Positions 17,124 to 30,887 of a DNA stretch of 64,000 nt are shown here, one piece after another. The translations under genes were made by a program, and so were the position numbers. Positions within the stretch are counted from its first letter, which is position 1. Each line of letters begins with the position of its first letter. The stretch is from Takakia lepidozioides (lineage: Eukaryota > Streptophyta > Takakiopsida > Takakiales > Takakiaceae): the NCBI GenBank assembly GCA_030704615.1, contig CM060732.1, positions 44,683,053 to 44,747,052 of the forward strand, written 5' to 3'. The notes under the pieces are model-generated. The model worked only from the letters and a program-made list of their open reading frames with translations, searched no databases and was not told the DNA's origin.

Positions 17124-17550
17124 ATGTTGTTATCCACCATCCCAGCCTATAGACATCAACATCCCATGTAGAAGATGGTGTGATCTGTCCCAAGCACATG
17201 TGCATGCATGAGATGCTGGCATGTCAGCTGATGATGCCCCAAAGATAAAAAGATAAAACCAACAGGCTTGCAAATATAGGAGATGACTTGGTAGACCCTT
17301 TGTGGTGAAGCAATGTTATTATTTGCTTTCAAGCAAATTATGGGTTGCACTATACTCCTCCGTCTTAGGCCGAAAGCCAATGGGCGAGCAAACTAGGCCA
17401 AACAAGTGGATGCCACTAAATTGCAACTAGGTATTTCCGTAGTATCCAAGACTATAAAAGCCTATCATTCATTCACCCCCATCCTCTAACAATAAAAACA
17501 TCATTACTGTCGTTTGCAAGCCGCCTCATGTACTTAAAGGACGTAAGGAC

Positions 17551-17978
17551 CAGTGTTGGGCGGAGATCGCTCTCTTTTTGCATCGAGGACGGCTTGGACA
17601 TTGCGTGTTTCGTCTCTTTGGCTTTGCCACTTCTGTTCCCACTCGTCTCTGCGTTCTATTAAAGTGTTGTATTGGCGAAGTAGGGTAGTCTTTTGATCCT
17701 CCAACTACTAACCTGCGGTTGCGGTTATTAAATTTTCTATGGCTAGATATAACCTTCCGGTTACGGTTACTTGCAAAAACCTCAAATAACTGGCGGTTTT
17801 CATCAAATAACCATGGGTATAGGGCGGTTCTGTAAGAGGTTTTTTGCTCGGTTATTTGAATGCGTGACCTCCGCCGGTTCCTAACTGGACCAGTTACTTC
17901 ATTTTTTCACCTCTGCCGGTCATATATACATATAACCGCCGGGTATTAGAGAGAAATTCAAATAACCGCCCAACACTG
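17551..17978. mobile_element. hAT-like MITE, 428 bp
   Basis: The element starts CAGTGTTGGGCGG and ends CCGCCCAACACTG. The flanking 8-mers are GTAAGGAC (17543-17550) and GTAAGGAT (17979-17986), 7 of 8 matching. Many GGTTA/TAACC and CCGCC/GGCGG motifs fill the interior, like the subterminal binding sites of hAT transposase. There is no reading frame. It sits in the spacer between the two arms of the H3 inverted duplication. Confidence 0.88.
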
Positions 17979-17987
17979 GTAAGGATC

Positions 17988-18202
17988 TCCAAAGAGTCCC
18001 CTAAAAACCAGACAAAGCATATGAATGAAAGACATAGGGAGAAAAAAATTAGAAAAGACGAGGAAAAGAAGAGGAGAGAGAGGATGATGCTGTCTGGGAG
18101 CAAGAGCAAGACAACGCTGTAGGGTAGGTAAGCTTCGTATCCCTCACTTATATGCATGCAAGCAAGAAGCAAGGATGTCTGGTCTTTAGGGGACTCTTTG
18201 GA
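17988..18202. repeat. 27-bp inverted repeat enclosing about 160 bp
   Basis: TCCAAAGAGTCCCCTAAA and ACCAGACA at 17988-18014 are mirrored at 18176-18202 with one mismatch. This may be a third small MITE directly beside the hAT MITE. No target duplication could be read. Confidence 0.7.
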
Positions 18203-18221
18203 GGACTTGAGGCTTGCAAAT

Positions 18222-21074
<2,853 letters not shown>

Positions 21075-21204
21075 AGCAAATGAAATATGGCGTGAATCAA
21101 AGCGACAAACCATCAATGCTGAGGATGTGCTCAAAGCTGTTGAGGAGCTGGACCTCACCGAGTTTTGTAAGCCCTTGAGAGCTGCACTTGCAGGTGTGTA
21201 TGGT

Positions 21205-21230
21205 TCTCTCTCTCTCTCTCTCTCTCTCTC
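21205..21230 (+). repeat. (TC)n microsatellite
   Basis: A short CT run directly after the donor site of the DPB3-like exon. It looks like a slippage product within the intron. Confidence 0.9.
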
Positions 21231-21389
21231 ATGATGATTTGCAGTGATGACTTGAGTAGATTATTTGAGTTTTTTGTTCTGTCTTTCCTTGAGGGGCAAG
21301 GTGCCGGAGCAAACTCTAGTAGAAAACCTCTTCAGGGAACACCTCAGAAGTTTGAAAAAATAAAAAAAATCAACAAAGGTTCTCACACT

Positions 21390-21645
21390 CTGTGTGTCTT
21401 CCCTGGCCCTTGTTGGGGTCTAATTGTTGGGCAGCTCACACACAGCAGATTGATGCTCGGGTGAAGGGATTTCTAGGAGAACCTGGAAAGCTGTTTATAC
21501 CAATGTAAGTCCCACTACTGGAGTGAGCCCCTGACAAAGGTAGCGTCTGTTCCCTCTTGTTCTACCCAAACTGGGCGTGGGGTCTATGGCCACAAGGCTA
21601 CGGCAAACAACATCTCATGAGTACATTCTCTGTCTTCCATTTGCA
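21390..21645 (+). repeat. LINE-derived dispersed repeat in the DPB3-like intron
   Basis: The core is CCAAACTGGGCGTGGGGTC, TATGGCCACAAGGC and GAGTACATTCTCT. Its left part, GGGTCTAATTGTTGGGCAGC, has a clear reverse-complement match at about 41060-41100. This is the longest copy of the family in the window besides 40870-41110. Confidence 0.7.
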
Positions 21646-21868
21646 TGACTTATCTAAACTGTCTTTAAAGAACAAAGTTCTTGAGCTGTTATGGGTGCTT
21701 GCAGGCTTCAGGAAAGATAATAAGTCTAAGAAAACTGAAACGAAAAGGAAAGGTGGGGTTAGAAAGAGAAAGCCTGATGGTGATACTAAAGAGGGGGAAG
21801 CAAATTCAAGAGGGGAGCTTGAGGATGGCGTTGCCATGGTGGCAGATTACAGTTCACCGGAAACTTAA

Positions 21869-22749
21869 CTCTAATAGGCACAAGCACAAGATAGAGAGAT
21901 ACATGTCTCAAAATTGGTGGACAGTGGAAACTTTGAAAGTCGACCAACAATGTTCTTTGGATCTGTGGAAGTTTCATAGGGGAACTGATTTCTTTGACAA
22001 TGGCAATGGTGTCTGTCCATTCTGAGGTCATGAGGTCATCTCTCATTATTCAGCTTGTGGTGTAGTTAACAATTCAGCACAAATTGGACAACATTGTTTG
22101 GACCCACGGTGGTTTCATTAGGGAATGCCCTCTTTCAAAACGACGTGATGTCCATCTCTGCATCTTCATTGTATATAAGGTCTTCTTGTACATCATCCAG
22201 TTTATGAGGGTGAGGGTGAGGTTGACAAAGTTGAACCAAGTTTGGACTTCCGACATTATTTTGAACAATTCTTAAGATCAACATGCTTAGGAAAGTTGTA
22301 TGTACTCATCAACCGCACAAGAAGCAGGGGTCTCTTTGAGACAACATCTGGTAAATTGACCTAGAACAAGACACGGATCTACTACTATAAGAGCAATACG
22401 ATTGTGGGAAGATGGACACCGTGAGTCTGAAATCACAGATGATCAGCATTCTTACAAAACTGGCACATGGAATTCCTTCAATTTTACTCTACATTTTTCA
22501 ACATTGTGTGACATATGTAGAGATTGATGGTATTACAAAACTGGCCACAGGGAATTCCTTCAATTTTACTCTGCATTTCTCAACATTGTGTGACATATGT
22601 AGAGATTGATGGTATGAACAAATTGCAGTTGCTTCATAGACCAGGATTCTTCTGTTTAGGACTTGGGCCTCATAAGAATGTATGCACCATGTCTCACACA
22701 ACTTGGGTCAACCAAAAAAATTAAGTAGATTAAAAAGATGAATATAACT
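21869..22749. other. No gene recognised
   Basis: Contains a short direct duplication of about 90 bases near 22455-22610: GGCACATGGAATTCCTTCAA against GCCACAGGGAATTCCTTCAA, followed by ACATATGTAGAGATTGATGG in both. No recognisable coding sequence. Confidence 0.45.
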
Positions 22750-24640
22750 TCACATATACCCAAGCTTATCATATAGAAGCACTTCTATTACCTTTTTGAG
22801 CGCGAAGAGGTTGTCCTTGTACGCACATCTGAAACATGTCACGTAGTCTTCCAATGTCTGTGTTCCATCCCATTTCACGTACAAGCCAAACGAATTTGTA
22901 TGCATTATGACTTGCTCCTTCGCATTCGTCATTACCTGCGTTTCCAACATGCATTGTCACATAGCAGTTCACGGAATTCATGCCAGCAAAGCAAATTGGG
23001 GGAAGTACCTTGAACCACCAAGTCATGCGGTTGAGCCACACATCCACTGCAGGGTCGGAAACTTTGAGTGGAAAAGACCACATGGTCCTTACACTCTCCG
23101 ATGCATTCCAGATTGACAGCCACCGTGTCTGCCATTTCCGATCCAATGTCAGGAGCAGGAAGTAGAGTGGCTATTGCTAGGAAGGAACTTCAGTGCATTG
23201 AAACCTCACCTTCTCTTTCGCCTCCACACATGCCATTGACAGGTGATGCAGTTTCTCCAACTGCATGGTCGGCTGCATGGCCCGAGAATAATGTTTTGCA
23301 ATCTCGGGGATGAAGTCATTTCCAAGTGCCGGATCTGCAATGGCCACCAGCTTCACAAGCTTTGATTTGTATTTGGTTTTGGACTTGACCCCGGCTTCCT
23401 TCAAGTGCTTGGTCAATGACTGCAACGGTTTTAACTGCCCCTCATTTTCCACGAAGAAGTGTTTGGCATGGGAAATCCAGCTTGATGTTTGACTGCCAAG
23501 AAAAACATGCAGAAGCATTACATTCGATCCATGTGGAAAAGTGACTGGAAATTGGGGAAGGATGAGCAGAGGAAAATGAGAGGACGATTTACCATTCACC
23601 TCCACCATTCCATCCATAGTCAGGCGATACCATGTCCGGTCTGTTTTTGCCACGGCTTTTTGAATGAGCTCGGGCTCCAGCATTTCGGCAAACATGTGCG
23701 GGTCAGTGAGACAAGTTTTCCTCACCTTGTACAATATATGTGCCATGTGGGTATGCACGTACGCATTTTCAGTGACCCTGCAAGGCACACTCTCCAATTC
23801 AGTCCACTGAAGCACAGAAACAAAACTGATTGGAAACCGAAATGCGGCACCGCATTTCGGATGTGCATGAGAGGGTATGAGAATCTTACAAGTTGAGGTC
23901 CGCCATGGCATTCTTGAGCAGGGAGAAGTCTACCGCCTTCACTTTGAGGATGACACACCCACCATGTAATGCCAGCCAATATGCTTGGCATGGTTCTGCT
24001 TGATGTACTTCCACCAGGCAAGAAGTTGGTGATTCCCGTCCCACACAAAAAACATTTTGCCCGACATATGGCCGAAGTCTGGATCACCATTCAGCATTGT
24101 CTCGAATTCGTCGTTGCGATTGTGCCAGTGGGTATCCCATGCTGACAATTCATCCGCAGTGGGTCCACGAGTTTCGCCGTCCTCATTCTCAATGGAAACG
24201 TAGAAGGCTGGCGAACCTAGATGATACCCTTCTCGAAATGCGAACTTGAGCTTATCCACATCTCCTAGAAGAGCTTGCCTGACAATGGGAAGGGGGACCA
24301 TGCGACGGAGTGGAATTCGAAGAGTCCGCTGGAATACCCTGCTGCCTAGAACTCTGCCAATACTACTGTGCATCTCCTCCAACATTGTATCCGCTGCACT
24401 TTGGAATTCCTCCGGAGACATTTCTGCATGTGGTGGTAGGGGCTGAGCAGCTGGAGCATCCCCAACTGCAGCTGTAGTCTGGGGAATATGTGCGGGCAAT
24501 TGTTGCATTGTAGAGGCCTCCTCCGGGCCTGCAGTATTCTGAAGTTCTTCCACAACGGTGGTGAAGTCCTGTTGCAAAAGTTGAGCATCAGCACCCTCCT
24601 CGCTGACAGTTCGACGACATCGGGCGATCCCATTGCCTTC
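22750..24640 (-). pseudogene. Uncharacterised protein with WDGNH (ParB-like) motif, frameshifted
   Basis: The coding sense runs on the minus strand from about 24640. The first stretch (24577-23939) has an acidic/proline N-terminus, then RIPLRRMVPLPIVRQALLGD, FREGYHLGSPAFYVS, and SGKMFFVWDGNHQLLAW followed by WHYMVG. The WDGNH-x-x-x-AW element resembles the D-G-x-H-R core of ParB/sulfiredoxin-fold proteins, with Gln where Arg is usual. After WHYMVG the frame shifts by one, because the continuation ILKVKAVDFSLLKNAMADLN lies in another frame. Later blocks (23911-23177, and 23146-22769 with VDVWLNRMTWWFKVLPP and CYVTMHVGN) seem to belong to the same gene. I do not know its function. It reads like a member of a lineage-specific family found in ferns and mosses, judged from memory only. 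Confidence 0.55.
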
Positions 24641-24769
24641 GCTGCAGCAGAGACGCCCCCAACATCACATGTCTGGAAATCAAGCAGGAACTGGGCTTTT
24701 AGTGGAATCGGTTTTGCGGGAGACTGCTCCGCCCTCCCCCTGATTGCCTTCTACTTCTTGATTTTGTGC

Positions 24770-25390
24770 GTTTGCAATGCTTGTGCAAGCCTGGCAGCCC
24801 TGGAAAAGGGCAAAGGGTGCATGGTGACATCATCAAAGCTGGAATTGTACCAAATGTCATTCTGGACAGTGCCCTGCTGGACATGTATGCGAAATGTGGG
24901 TGCATTGAGGATGCAAAGGGAGTATTTGACAATGTGGCTGAATGAAATGTGGTGTCGTGGAATCCGATGATCGCAGGATATGCCCAGCATGGTTGTCATA
25001 GGGAGGTCCTGCAACTATTTGAAGGAATGCAAAAGAATGGCTTGAAGCTGGTCAGTATCACCTTTATATGTGTTCTTTCTGCATGCAGCCACACTGGCCT
25101 ACTGAATGAAGGAAGACGCTACTTCGATTCCCTGAGTCAACATCATGGTGTCACCCTGCTAGTAAAGCACTTTGGATGTGGACCTTCTGGACGTGCGGGA
25201 CAACTAGTACATGAGGCAAGGTATCTGATTAATAAAATGTGAATCAATTTAGATGTTGTGGTGTGGAAGGCCTTGCTTGGTGCTTGCACAATCCATGACA
25301 ATGTGGAGATGGCTGAATGTGTGGCAACATCTATCCTCAAGTGGGATGAATAGGATGCCGCGACTTATGTGTGTTGCTATAATTCTGGGT
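24770..25390 (+). pseudogene. PPR fragment (PLS motifs plus start of E region)
   Basis: Reading with frame changes gives NACASLAALEKGKG, VDMYAKCG-like and [20 protein letters not shown] pieces, LSACSHTGLLNEGRRYFDSL, and DVVVWKALLGACTIHDNVEM. These are L, S and terminal PPR motifs as in PLS-class RNA-editing factors. At least two stops and two frameshifts break it. It shares high identity with the copies at 29.8-30.2 and 32.4-32.9 kb. Confidence 0.85.
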
Positions 25391-25745
25391 TTGGGTGGTG
25401 GAGCTTCTCCAAAGCTTGAAGATGGAAGTGAATACGAATTTTAATGAGCTTGATGAGAGGGGCAGTCCTGTGCACAAGTTTGTTTAAATTTGGACATGTT
25501 TGTTTGTTTCTCGTGGTGTGGCTTTGGATGGAGCCCTTGACGAACTTGCATGAATATTGTAAAAAACTAACCTTAACCCACCAAGATCCAATCCCACGGT
25601 GGATGATTGAAAGTTCATATAGTGAATGTAAGGGTATTTGGGTATGTTGTTATTGATTGATGCGGCTTGTGAAAATTGAACATTGAAATGCAGATCCGCC
25701 ATTTTTCTTCTAGAAAAAACAAAACACGAGACCTCTTCATGTAAC

Positions 25746-25838
25746 ACTGTGGGGATGACCCACCCCTTTTTTTGTGAAAAATTGAACTTAGTTCTCAGAA
25801 TTCGTCGCTAGTAGTGCGGAGCAACGCGAAGCCCTAGT
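25746..25838 (+). mobile_element. Helitron-like 3' terminus, copy 1
   Basis: This is a 93-base segment ending GCGGAGCAACGCGAAGCCCTAG, read in two parts as GCGGAGCAACGC and GAAGCCCTAG. A second copy is at 33798-33893. Identity stops exactly at CTAG and both copies are followed by T. Plant Helitrons end in CTRR before T with a short GC-rich hairpin just inside, so this fits, but the hairpin stem is weak. No Rep/helicase is seen. Confidence 0.5.
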
Positions 25839-26117
25839 TCTAGCGGCGACCGAAGGTCGGAAGCTAGTTTAGCGTAGAGCAGGAATAGGGTGCCAAAGTG
25901 CCACGTTTTCGTCGCCATGTCATCATCGCCACTTTTTGTCGTCAAATTCTGTCGAGTCTGCCCGGACTTCCCGCCCGAAATACGCCAATAGAAATTGCCG
26001 CGCCAACGTTTTCGGAACTGCCCGAAATGCCCGAACTTGTCACTCACACGCGCGCGCTGCCGCTTCTTTCTCGCTCGCGTTTGCGTGTCTCTGTGCACGT
26101 CTGCCTTTGTGCGCTAG

Positions 26118-26528
26118 GTGTGGTTGCCGGAATCATGGCTGGTGTGGAGGGATAGCACCAACAATGCAAGAGAAATTCACAACGAGGAGGAGAAGAAGCC
26201 TTTGGAGGGGGGAGATATCACCAACCAAGTCCAAATGCATCACGATCCACAGCTGTGGCGTGAGGATGCCCTTGAATTCAACCCTGAGCAATTTGCTAGA
26301 GGAATATCCAATGCTTGTGCAAGCCTGGCAGCGCTGGAAAAGGGCAAAGAGGTGCATGGAGACATCATCAAAGCTGGGATTGTACCAAACGTCATTCTGA
26401 ACACTGCCCTGGCAGCTCTGGAAGAGGGGAAAGAGGTCCATGGCGACATCGTCAGAGCTGGAATTGTACCAGCTGTCATTCTGAACACTACCCTGGTGGA
26501 CATGTTTGCAAAATGTGGGTGCATCTAG
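26118..26528 (+). pseudogene. Cytochrome P450 fragment fused in frame to PPR motifs
   Basis: The first 65 or so residues include MHHDPQLWREDALEFNPEQF and ARGIS. This is the segment after the K helix of a plant P450 (the H-x-D-P-x-L-W-G-x-D-A-x-E-F-x-P-E-R-F motif of the CYP72 clan), with Arg for Gly and Gln for the PERF Arg. Without a break the frame becomes NACASLAALEKGKEVHGDII and further PPR sequence, including NTTLVDMFAKCGCI and then a stop. No heme-binding Cys motif, I helix or K helix is present, so the P450 part is a scrap. The junction is near 26310. Confidence 0.8.
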
Positions 26529-28187
26529 GATGCAAAGGGAGTGTTCGACACTATGGCTGAACGAGGTGTGGTGTCGTGGAGTGCGGTGCTTGCAGGGTAT
26601 GCACAGCAGGGACGTGGGATGGAGGCTTTGGAGACCTATGAGCAAATGATGTGCGACGGGGTGAAGCCCAACCACATCACGTTTGTGTGCGTTTGCAGTG
26701 CGTGTGCAAGCCTGGCAGCCTTGGAAAAGGGCGAAGAGGTGCATGCCGACATTGTCAGAGCAAATGATGGGGGAAGCACATCATGTTTATGTGCATTTGC
26801 AATGCTTGTGCAAGCCTGACAGCCCTGGAGAAGGGCAAAGAGGTGCATGGGGATATCATCAAAGCTGGAATGTACCAAACGTCATTCTGAATATTGCCCT
26901 GGCAGCTCTGGAAAAGGGGAAAGACGTCCATGGCGGCATCTTCAGAGCTGGAATTGTACCAGATTTCATTCTGAACAATACCCTGGTGGACATGTTTGCA
27001 AAATGTGGATGCATCTAGAACGCAATGGGAGTGGTCCACACTATGGCTGAACAAGATGTGGCGTCGTGCAAGCCTGGCAGCCCTAGAGAAGGGCAAAGAG
27101 GTGCATGAGGATATCGTCAAAGCTGGAACTGTACCAAATGTCATTCTAAACACTGCCCTGGCAGCTCTGGAAAAGGGGAAAGAGGTCCATGGCGACATCT
27201 TCAAAGCTGGAATTGTACCAGCTGTCATTCTGAACAATACCCTGGTGGACATGTTTGCAAAATGTGGGTGCATCTAGGATGCAAAGGGAGTGTTCGACAC
27301 TATGGCTGAACGAGGTGTGGTGTCGTGGAGTGCGGTGCTTGCAGGGTATGCACAGTAGGGACGTGGGATGGAGGCTTTGGCGACCTATGAGCAAATGATG
27401 TGCGACGGGGTGAAGCCCGACCACATCGCGTTTGCAGTGCGTGTGCAAGCCTGGCAGCCCTAGAAAAGGGTGAAGAGGTGCATGGCGACATCGTCAGAGC
27501 TGGAATTGTACCAGATGTGATCCTGAACATTGCCCTGGTGGACATGTATGCCAAATGTGGGTGCATGGAGGATGCAAAGGGAGTGTTCGACAATATGGCT
27601 GAATGAGATGTGGTGTCGTGGAATGCAATGATCGCAGGATATACACAGCATGGTTGTCATAGGGAGGTCCTGCAACTATTTGAAGGAATGCAAAAGAACG
27701 GCTTGAAGTAGTATGTGTTCTCTCTGCATGCAGCCACACTGGTCTTCTGAATGAAGGAAGACGCTACTTCGATTCCCTGATTCAAGATCATGGTGGAACT
27801 CCGACAGTATAACACTTTGGCTGCATGGTGGACCTTCTTGGACGTGTGGGACAACTGGATGAGGCAGTGGACCTGAACGCGCGGCAACATCTATCCTCAA
27901 GTGGAATGAACAGGATGCCGCGACTTATGTTGCTATCAAACATCTATGCTGTAGCTTGCAGGTGGGTTGATACTGTAAAGGTGAGAAGAATGATGAAGGT
28001 CAGAAGGGTTGAAAAGGAGCCAGGTCGCTGCTGCATTGAGGTTTGCAATAGGGTGCACACCTTCATTGTAGATGACAAGTTGCATCCCAGAATTAAGGAA
28101 ATCCATGCTGAGCTGAGAAGATTGTTTGGGAAGATAAAGGTGATTTGTCAGGAGCCGTTTTCCAGATTACCTATGATTACCTACAAG
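26529..28187 (+). pseudogene. Decayed PPR gene ending in an E region
   Basis: Repeated PLS units carry RGVVSWSAVLAGYAQQGRGM, KPNHITFVCVCSACASLAAL and LVDMYAKCGCM. These are followed near 27640-28150 by a terminal PPR block, AATYVLLSNIYA-like sequence with changes, then KVRRVEKEPGRCCIEV, CNRVHTFIVDDKLHPRIKEI and HAELRRLF. That matches the E1/E2 region of PLS-class factors. The protein is cut by stops (for example at 27016, 27275 and 27605) and frameshifts, and one frame continues past the E region without DYW. Some units have lost a motif, so KAGIVPNVILNTALAALEKG joins two motifs directly. Confidence 0.85.
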
Positions 28188-28530
28188 AAACCTGCATGGG
28201 TAGATGGTCAAGTGGAAGCCGCAGCAGCAGCGACACAATTGATAAAACCAAGTGTTGCTAATGAAGGCACCTTCTTCAACACATTTCACCCTGTTTTTCC
28301 CTCTTATCAGAATCGGCCCTAAATATCCATATTGAATTCTGCAAGTTAGCTGGTTGAGTGAATCTTTGATAGTTTGGAGTGACTTTGACATGATATTCCC
28401 AACTGACAACAGGAAAGTATCCTAAAAGAGGTAACAGAGATGAGGAGAAGCTGTGGAATGAATATTTTTCTGACCCCAGTCAATGGTGGGACAACCGAGG
28501 CAAAAAAGTGAATGCCTGTCATATTACCTG
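28188..28530. other. Spacer between PPR copies
   Basis: This stretch has no PPR similarity and no recognised gene. It separates the E-region end of one copy from the next array. Confidence 0.5.
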
Positions 28531-28539
28531 TCATTCTGA

Positions 28540-30887
28540 ACACTATGGCTGAACGAGATGTGGTGTCGTGGATTGTGATGTTTGCAGGGTATGCACAGCA
28601 GGGGTGCGGGATGGAGGCTTTGGAGACCTATGAGCAAATGATGGGGGAAGGGGTGAAACAGCCCACATAATGTTTGTGTGCGTCTAGCAGCCCTGGCAAA
28701 GAGATCCATGGTGACATCATCAATTGTACCAGATGTCATCCTGAACACTGCTCTGGTGGACATGTATGCCAAATATGAGAGCATTGAGGATGCCAGGGGA
28801 GTGTTCAACCTATGGCTGAACGAGATGTGGTGTCGTGGAACGCGATGCTTGCAGGGTGTGCACAGCAGGGGCGCGGGATGGGGGAAGGGGTGAAGCTCGA
28901 CCACATCATGTTTGTGTGCGTTTGCAGTGCGTGTGCAAGCCTGGCAGCCTGGAAAAGTGCAAAGAGGTCCATGGTTGCATCGTCAAATCTGGAATTGTAC
29001 CCGGTGTCATGCTGAACACTGCCCTGGTGGACGTGTATGTCAAATGTGGGTGTATTAAGGATGCCAAGGGAGTGAGATGTGGTGTTGTGGAGTGCGATGA
29101 TTGCATGATATGCACAGCAAGGGTGCGGGATGGAGGCTTTGCAGACCTATAAGCAAATGATGTGCAAAGGGGTGAAGCCCAACCACATCACATTTGTTTG
29201 TGTTTGCAGTGTGTGTGCAAGCCTGGCAGCTCTGGAAAAGGGGAAAGAGGTCCATGACGACATCGTCAAAGCTGGAATTGTACCAGATGTCATCCTGAAC
29301 ACTGCCCTGGTGGACATGTATGCCAAATGTGGGTGCATTAAGGATGCGAAGGGAGTTTTCAAGACTATGGCTGAACGAGATGTGGTGTCGTGGAACTCAA
29401 TGCTTGCAGGGTATGCACAGCAGGGGCGTGGGATGGAGGCCTTGGGATGATGTGCGAAGGGGTGAAGCCCGACCACATCACGTTTGTGTGCGTTTGCACT
29501 GCGTGTGCAAGCCTGACAGCCCTAGAAAAGGGCAAAGAGGTGCATGGTTGCATCGCCAAAGCTGGAATTGTACTAGATGTGATTCTGAACAATACCCTCG
29601 TAGACATGTATGCCAAATGTGGGAGCATTGAGGATGTGGAGGGAGTGTTCAACAATATGGCTGAATGAGATTTGGTGTCATGGAACGCCATGCTTGCAGG
29701 ATATGCACAGCAGGAGCGCGGGATGGAGGCCTGGGGGAAGGGGTGAAGCCCGATCACATCATGTTTGTGTGCGTTTGCAAGCCTGGCAGAGCATGGCATT
29801 CTAGCAAAGAGGTGCGCCATGGTGACATCATCAAAGCTGGAACTGTACCAAATGTCATTCTGGACGCTGCCCTGGTGGACATGTATGTGAAATGTGGGTG
29901 CAGTGAGGATGCAAAGTGAGTATTTGACAATATGGCTGAATGAAATGTGGTGTCGTGGAATCCGATGATCGCAGGATATGCCCAGCATGGTTGTCATAGG
30001 GAGGTCCTGCAACTATTTGAAGGAATGCAAAAGAAAGGCTTGAAGCCGGACAGTATCACATTTATATGTGTTCTCCCTGCATGCAGCCACACTGGCCTTA
30101 CTGAAATCCAGATGTTGTGGTGTGGAAGGCCTTGTTTGGTGCCTGCAAAATCCATGGCAATGTGGAGATGGCTGAACGTGCGGCAACATCTATCCTCTAG
30201 TGGGATGAACAGGATGGCGCGACTTATGTGTTGCTATCAAACATCTATGCCGCAGCTGGCAGGTGGGATGATACTGCAAAGGTAAGAAGATTGATCAAGG
30301 TCAGAGGGGTTAGAAAGGAGCCAGGAGCCAGGTCGCTGCTGCATTGAGGTTGGTAACAGGGTGCACACCTTCATTGTAGATGACAAGTTGCATCCCAGAA
30401 ACATCTATGCCGCAGCTGGCAGGTGGGATGATATTGCAAAGGTGAGAAGAATGATCAAGGTCAGAGGGGTTAGAAAGGAGCCAGGAGCCAGGTCGCTGCT
30501 GCATTGAGGTTGGCAACAGGGTGCACACCTTCATTGTAGATGACAAGTTGCATCCCAGAATTAAGGAAATCCATGCTGAGCTGAGAAGATTGTTTGGGCA
30601 GATGAAGGAGGCGGGGTATGTGCCTGACACGCGCTTTGTATTGCGAAATGGGGGAGGAGGAAAAGGAGCTTTCTCTTTGCCACCACAGTGAGAAGCTGGC
30701 CAATGGTTTTGGGCTGATCAGCACGACCCCTAGGACGTCTCTCCGTCTCATCAAGAATCTTCGAGTGTGTGGTGACTGCCACACCTCCACCAAATTCATC
30801 TCAAAGATTGTTGGCCGAGCAATTTTTGTATGGGACGCTAACCGCTTTCACCACTTTGAAGATGGGATTTGTTCTGGAGTGCGATGA
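28540..30887 (+). pseudogene. Decayed PPR-E-DYW gene, tandemly expanded
   Basis: At least five PLS-type units about 300 bp apart carry VVSWNAMLAG, GVKPDHITFVCVC, ACASLAALEKGKEVHG and ALVDMYAKCGCIKDAKGV. They are followed by the E region (30240-30600) and a DYW-type deaminase part (30600-30887) with [13 protein letters not shown], the zinc-ligand segment [17 protein letters not shown] and [14 protein letters not shown]. The canonical HxE and CxxC motifs of the deaminase fold are present, but the C-terminal GDYW is replaced by SGVR and a stop, because the sequence runs directly into another PPR S motif. Frameshifts and stops are frequent. Confidence 0.85.
30241..30560 (+). repeat. 160-bp tandem duplication in the E region
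   Basis: Units 30241-30400 and 30401-30560 both run from ACATCTATGCCGCAGCTGGC to GACAAGTTGCATCCCAGAA. They are nearly identical. The duplication repeats part of the E motif and breaks the frame. Confidence 0.9.

Larger units (their letters stand above)
16458..17365 (+). repeat. Left arm of the inverted duplication of the H3.3 3' end
   Basis: Read on the plus strand, this arm matches the minus strand of 18997-18222: the intron tail before the last H3 exon (GAGCTGTTGGCCTGATTTTG), the exon, the 3' flank (AGTCAATTGGCTTCTTTTCC) and a segment with GGCATGTCAGCTGATG. The left arm also holds a SINE that is absent from the right arm. Confidence 0.88.
21075..21868 (+). pseudogene. C-terminal half of a DPB3/POLE3-like (NF-YB type) histone-fold gene
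   Basis: One exon (21075-21193) reads ANEIWRESKRQTINAEDVLK, then AVEELDLTEFCKPLRAALAG. This is the second half of the histone fold of the small DNA polymerase epsilon subunit (plant DPB3 or NF-YB11-like; POLE3 in animals), including the hallmark SKRQTINAEDV. A GT donor follows, then a CT microsatellite and a LINE-derived repeat in the intron. A second exon from a CAG acceptor (21705-21868) encodes a charged tail, FRKDNKSKKTETKRK and onward, as in the family. The first helix and the start codon are missing here. The matching first half lies at 47366-47513 on the opposite strand. Unable to code alone, it is a fragment. Confidence 0.82.

Noticed and set aside
22769-24970. Plus-strand open frames across 22.9-24.9 kb
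   Set aside because: They lie opposite the more convincing minus-strand WDGNH gene and show no family resemblance.
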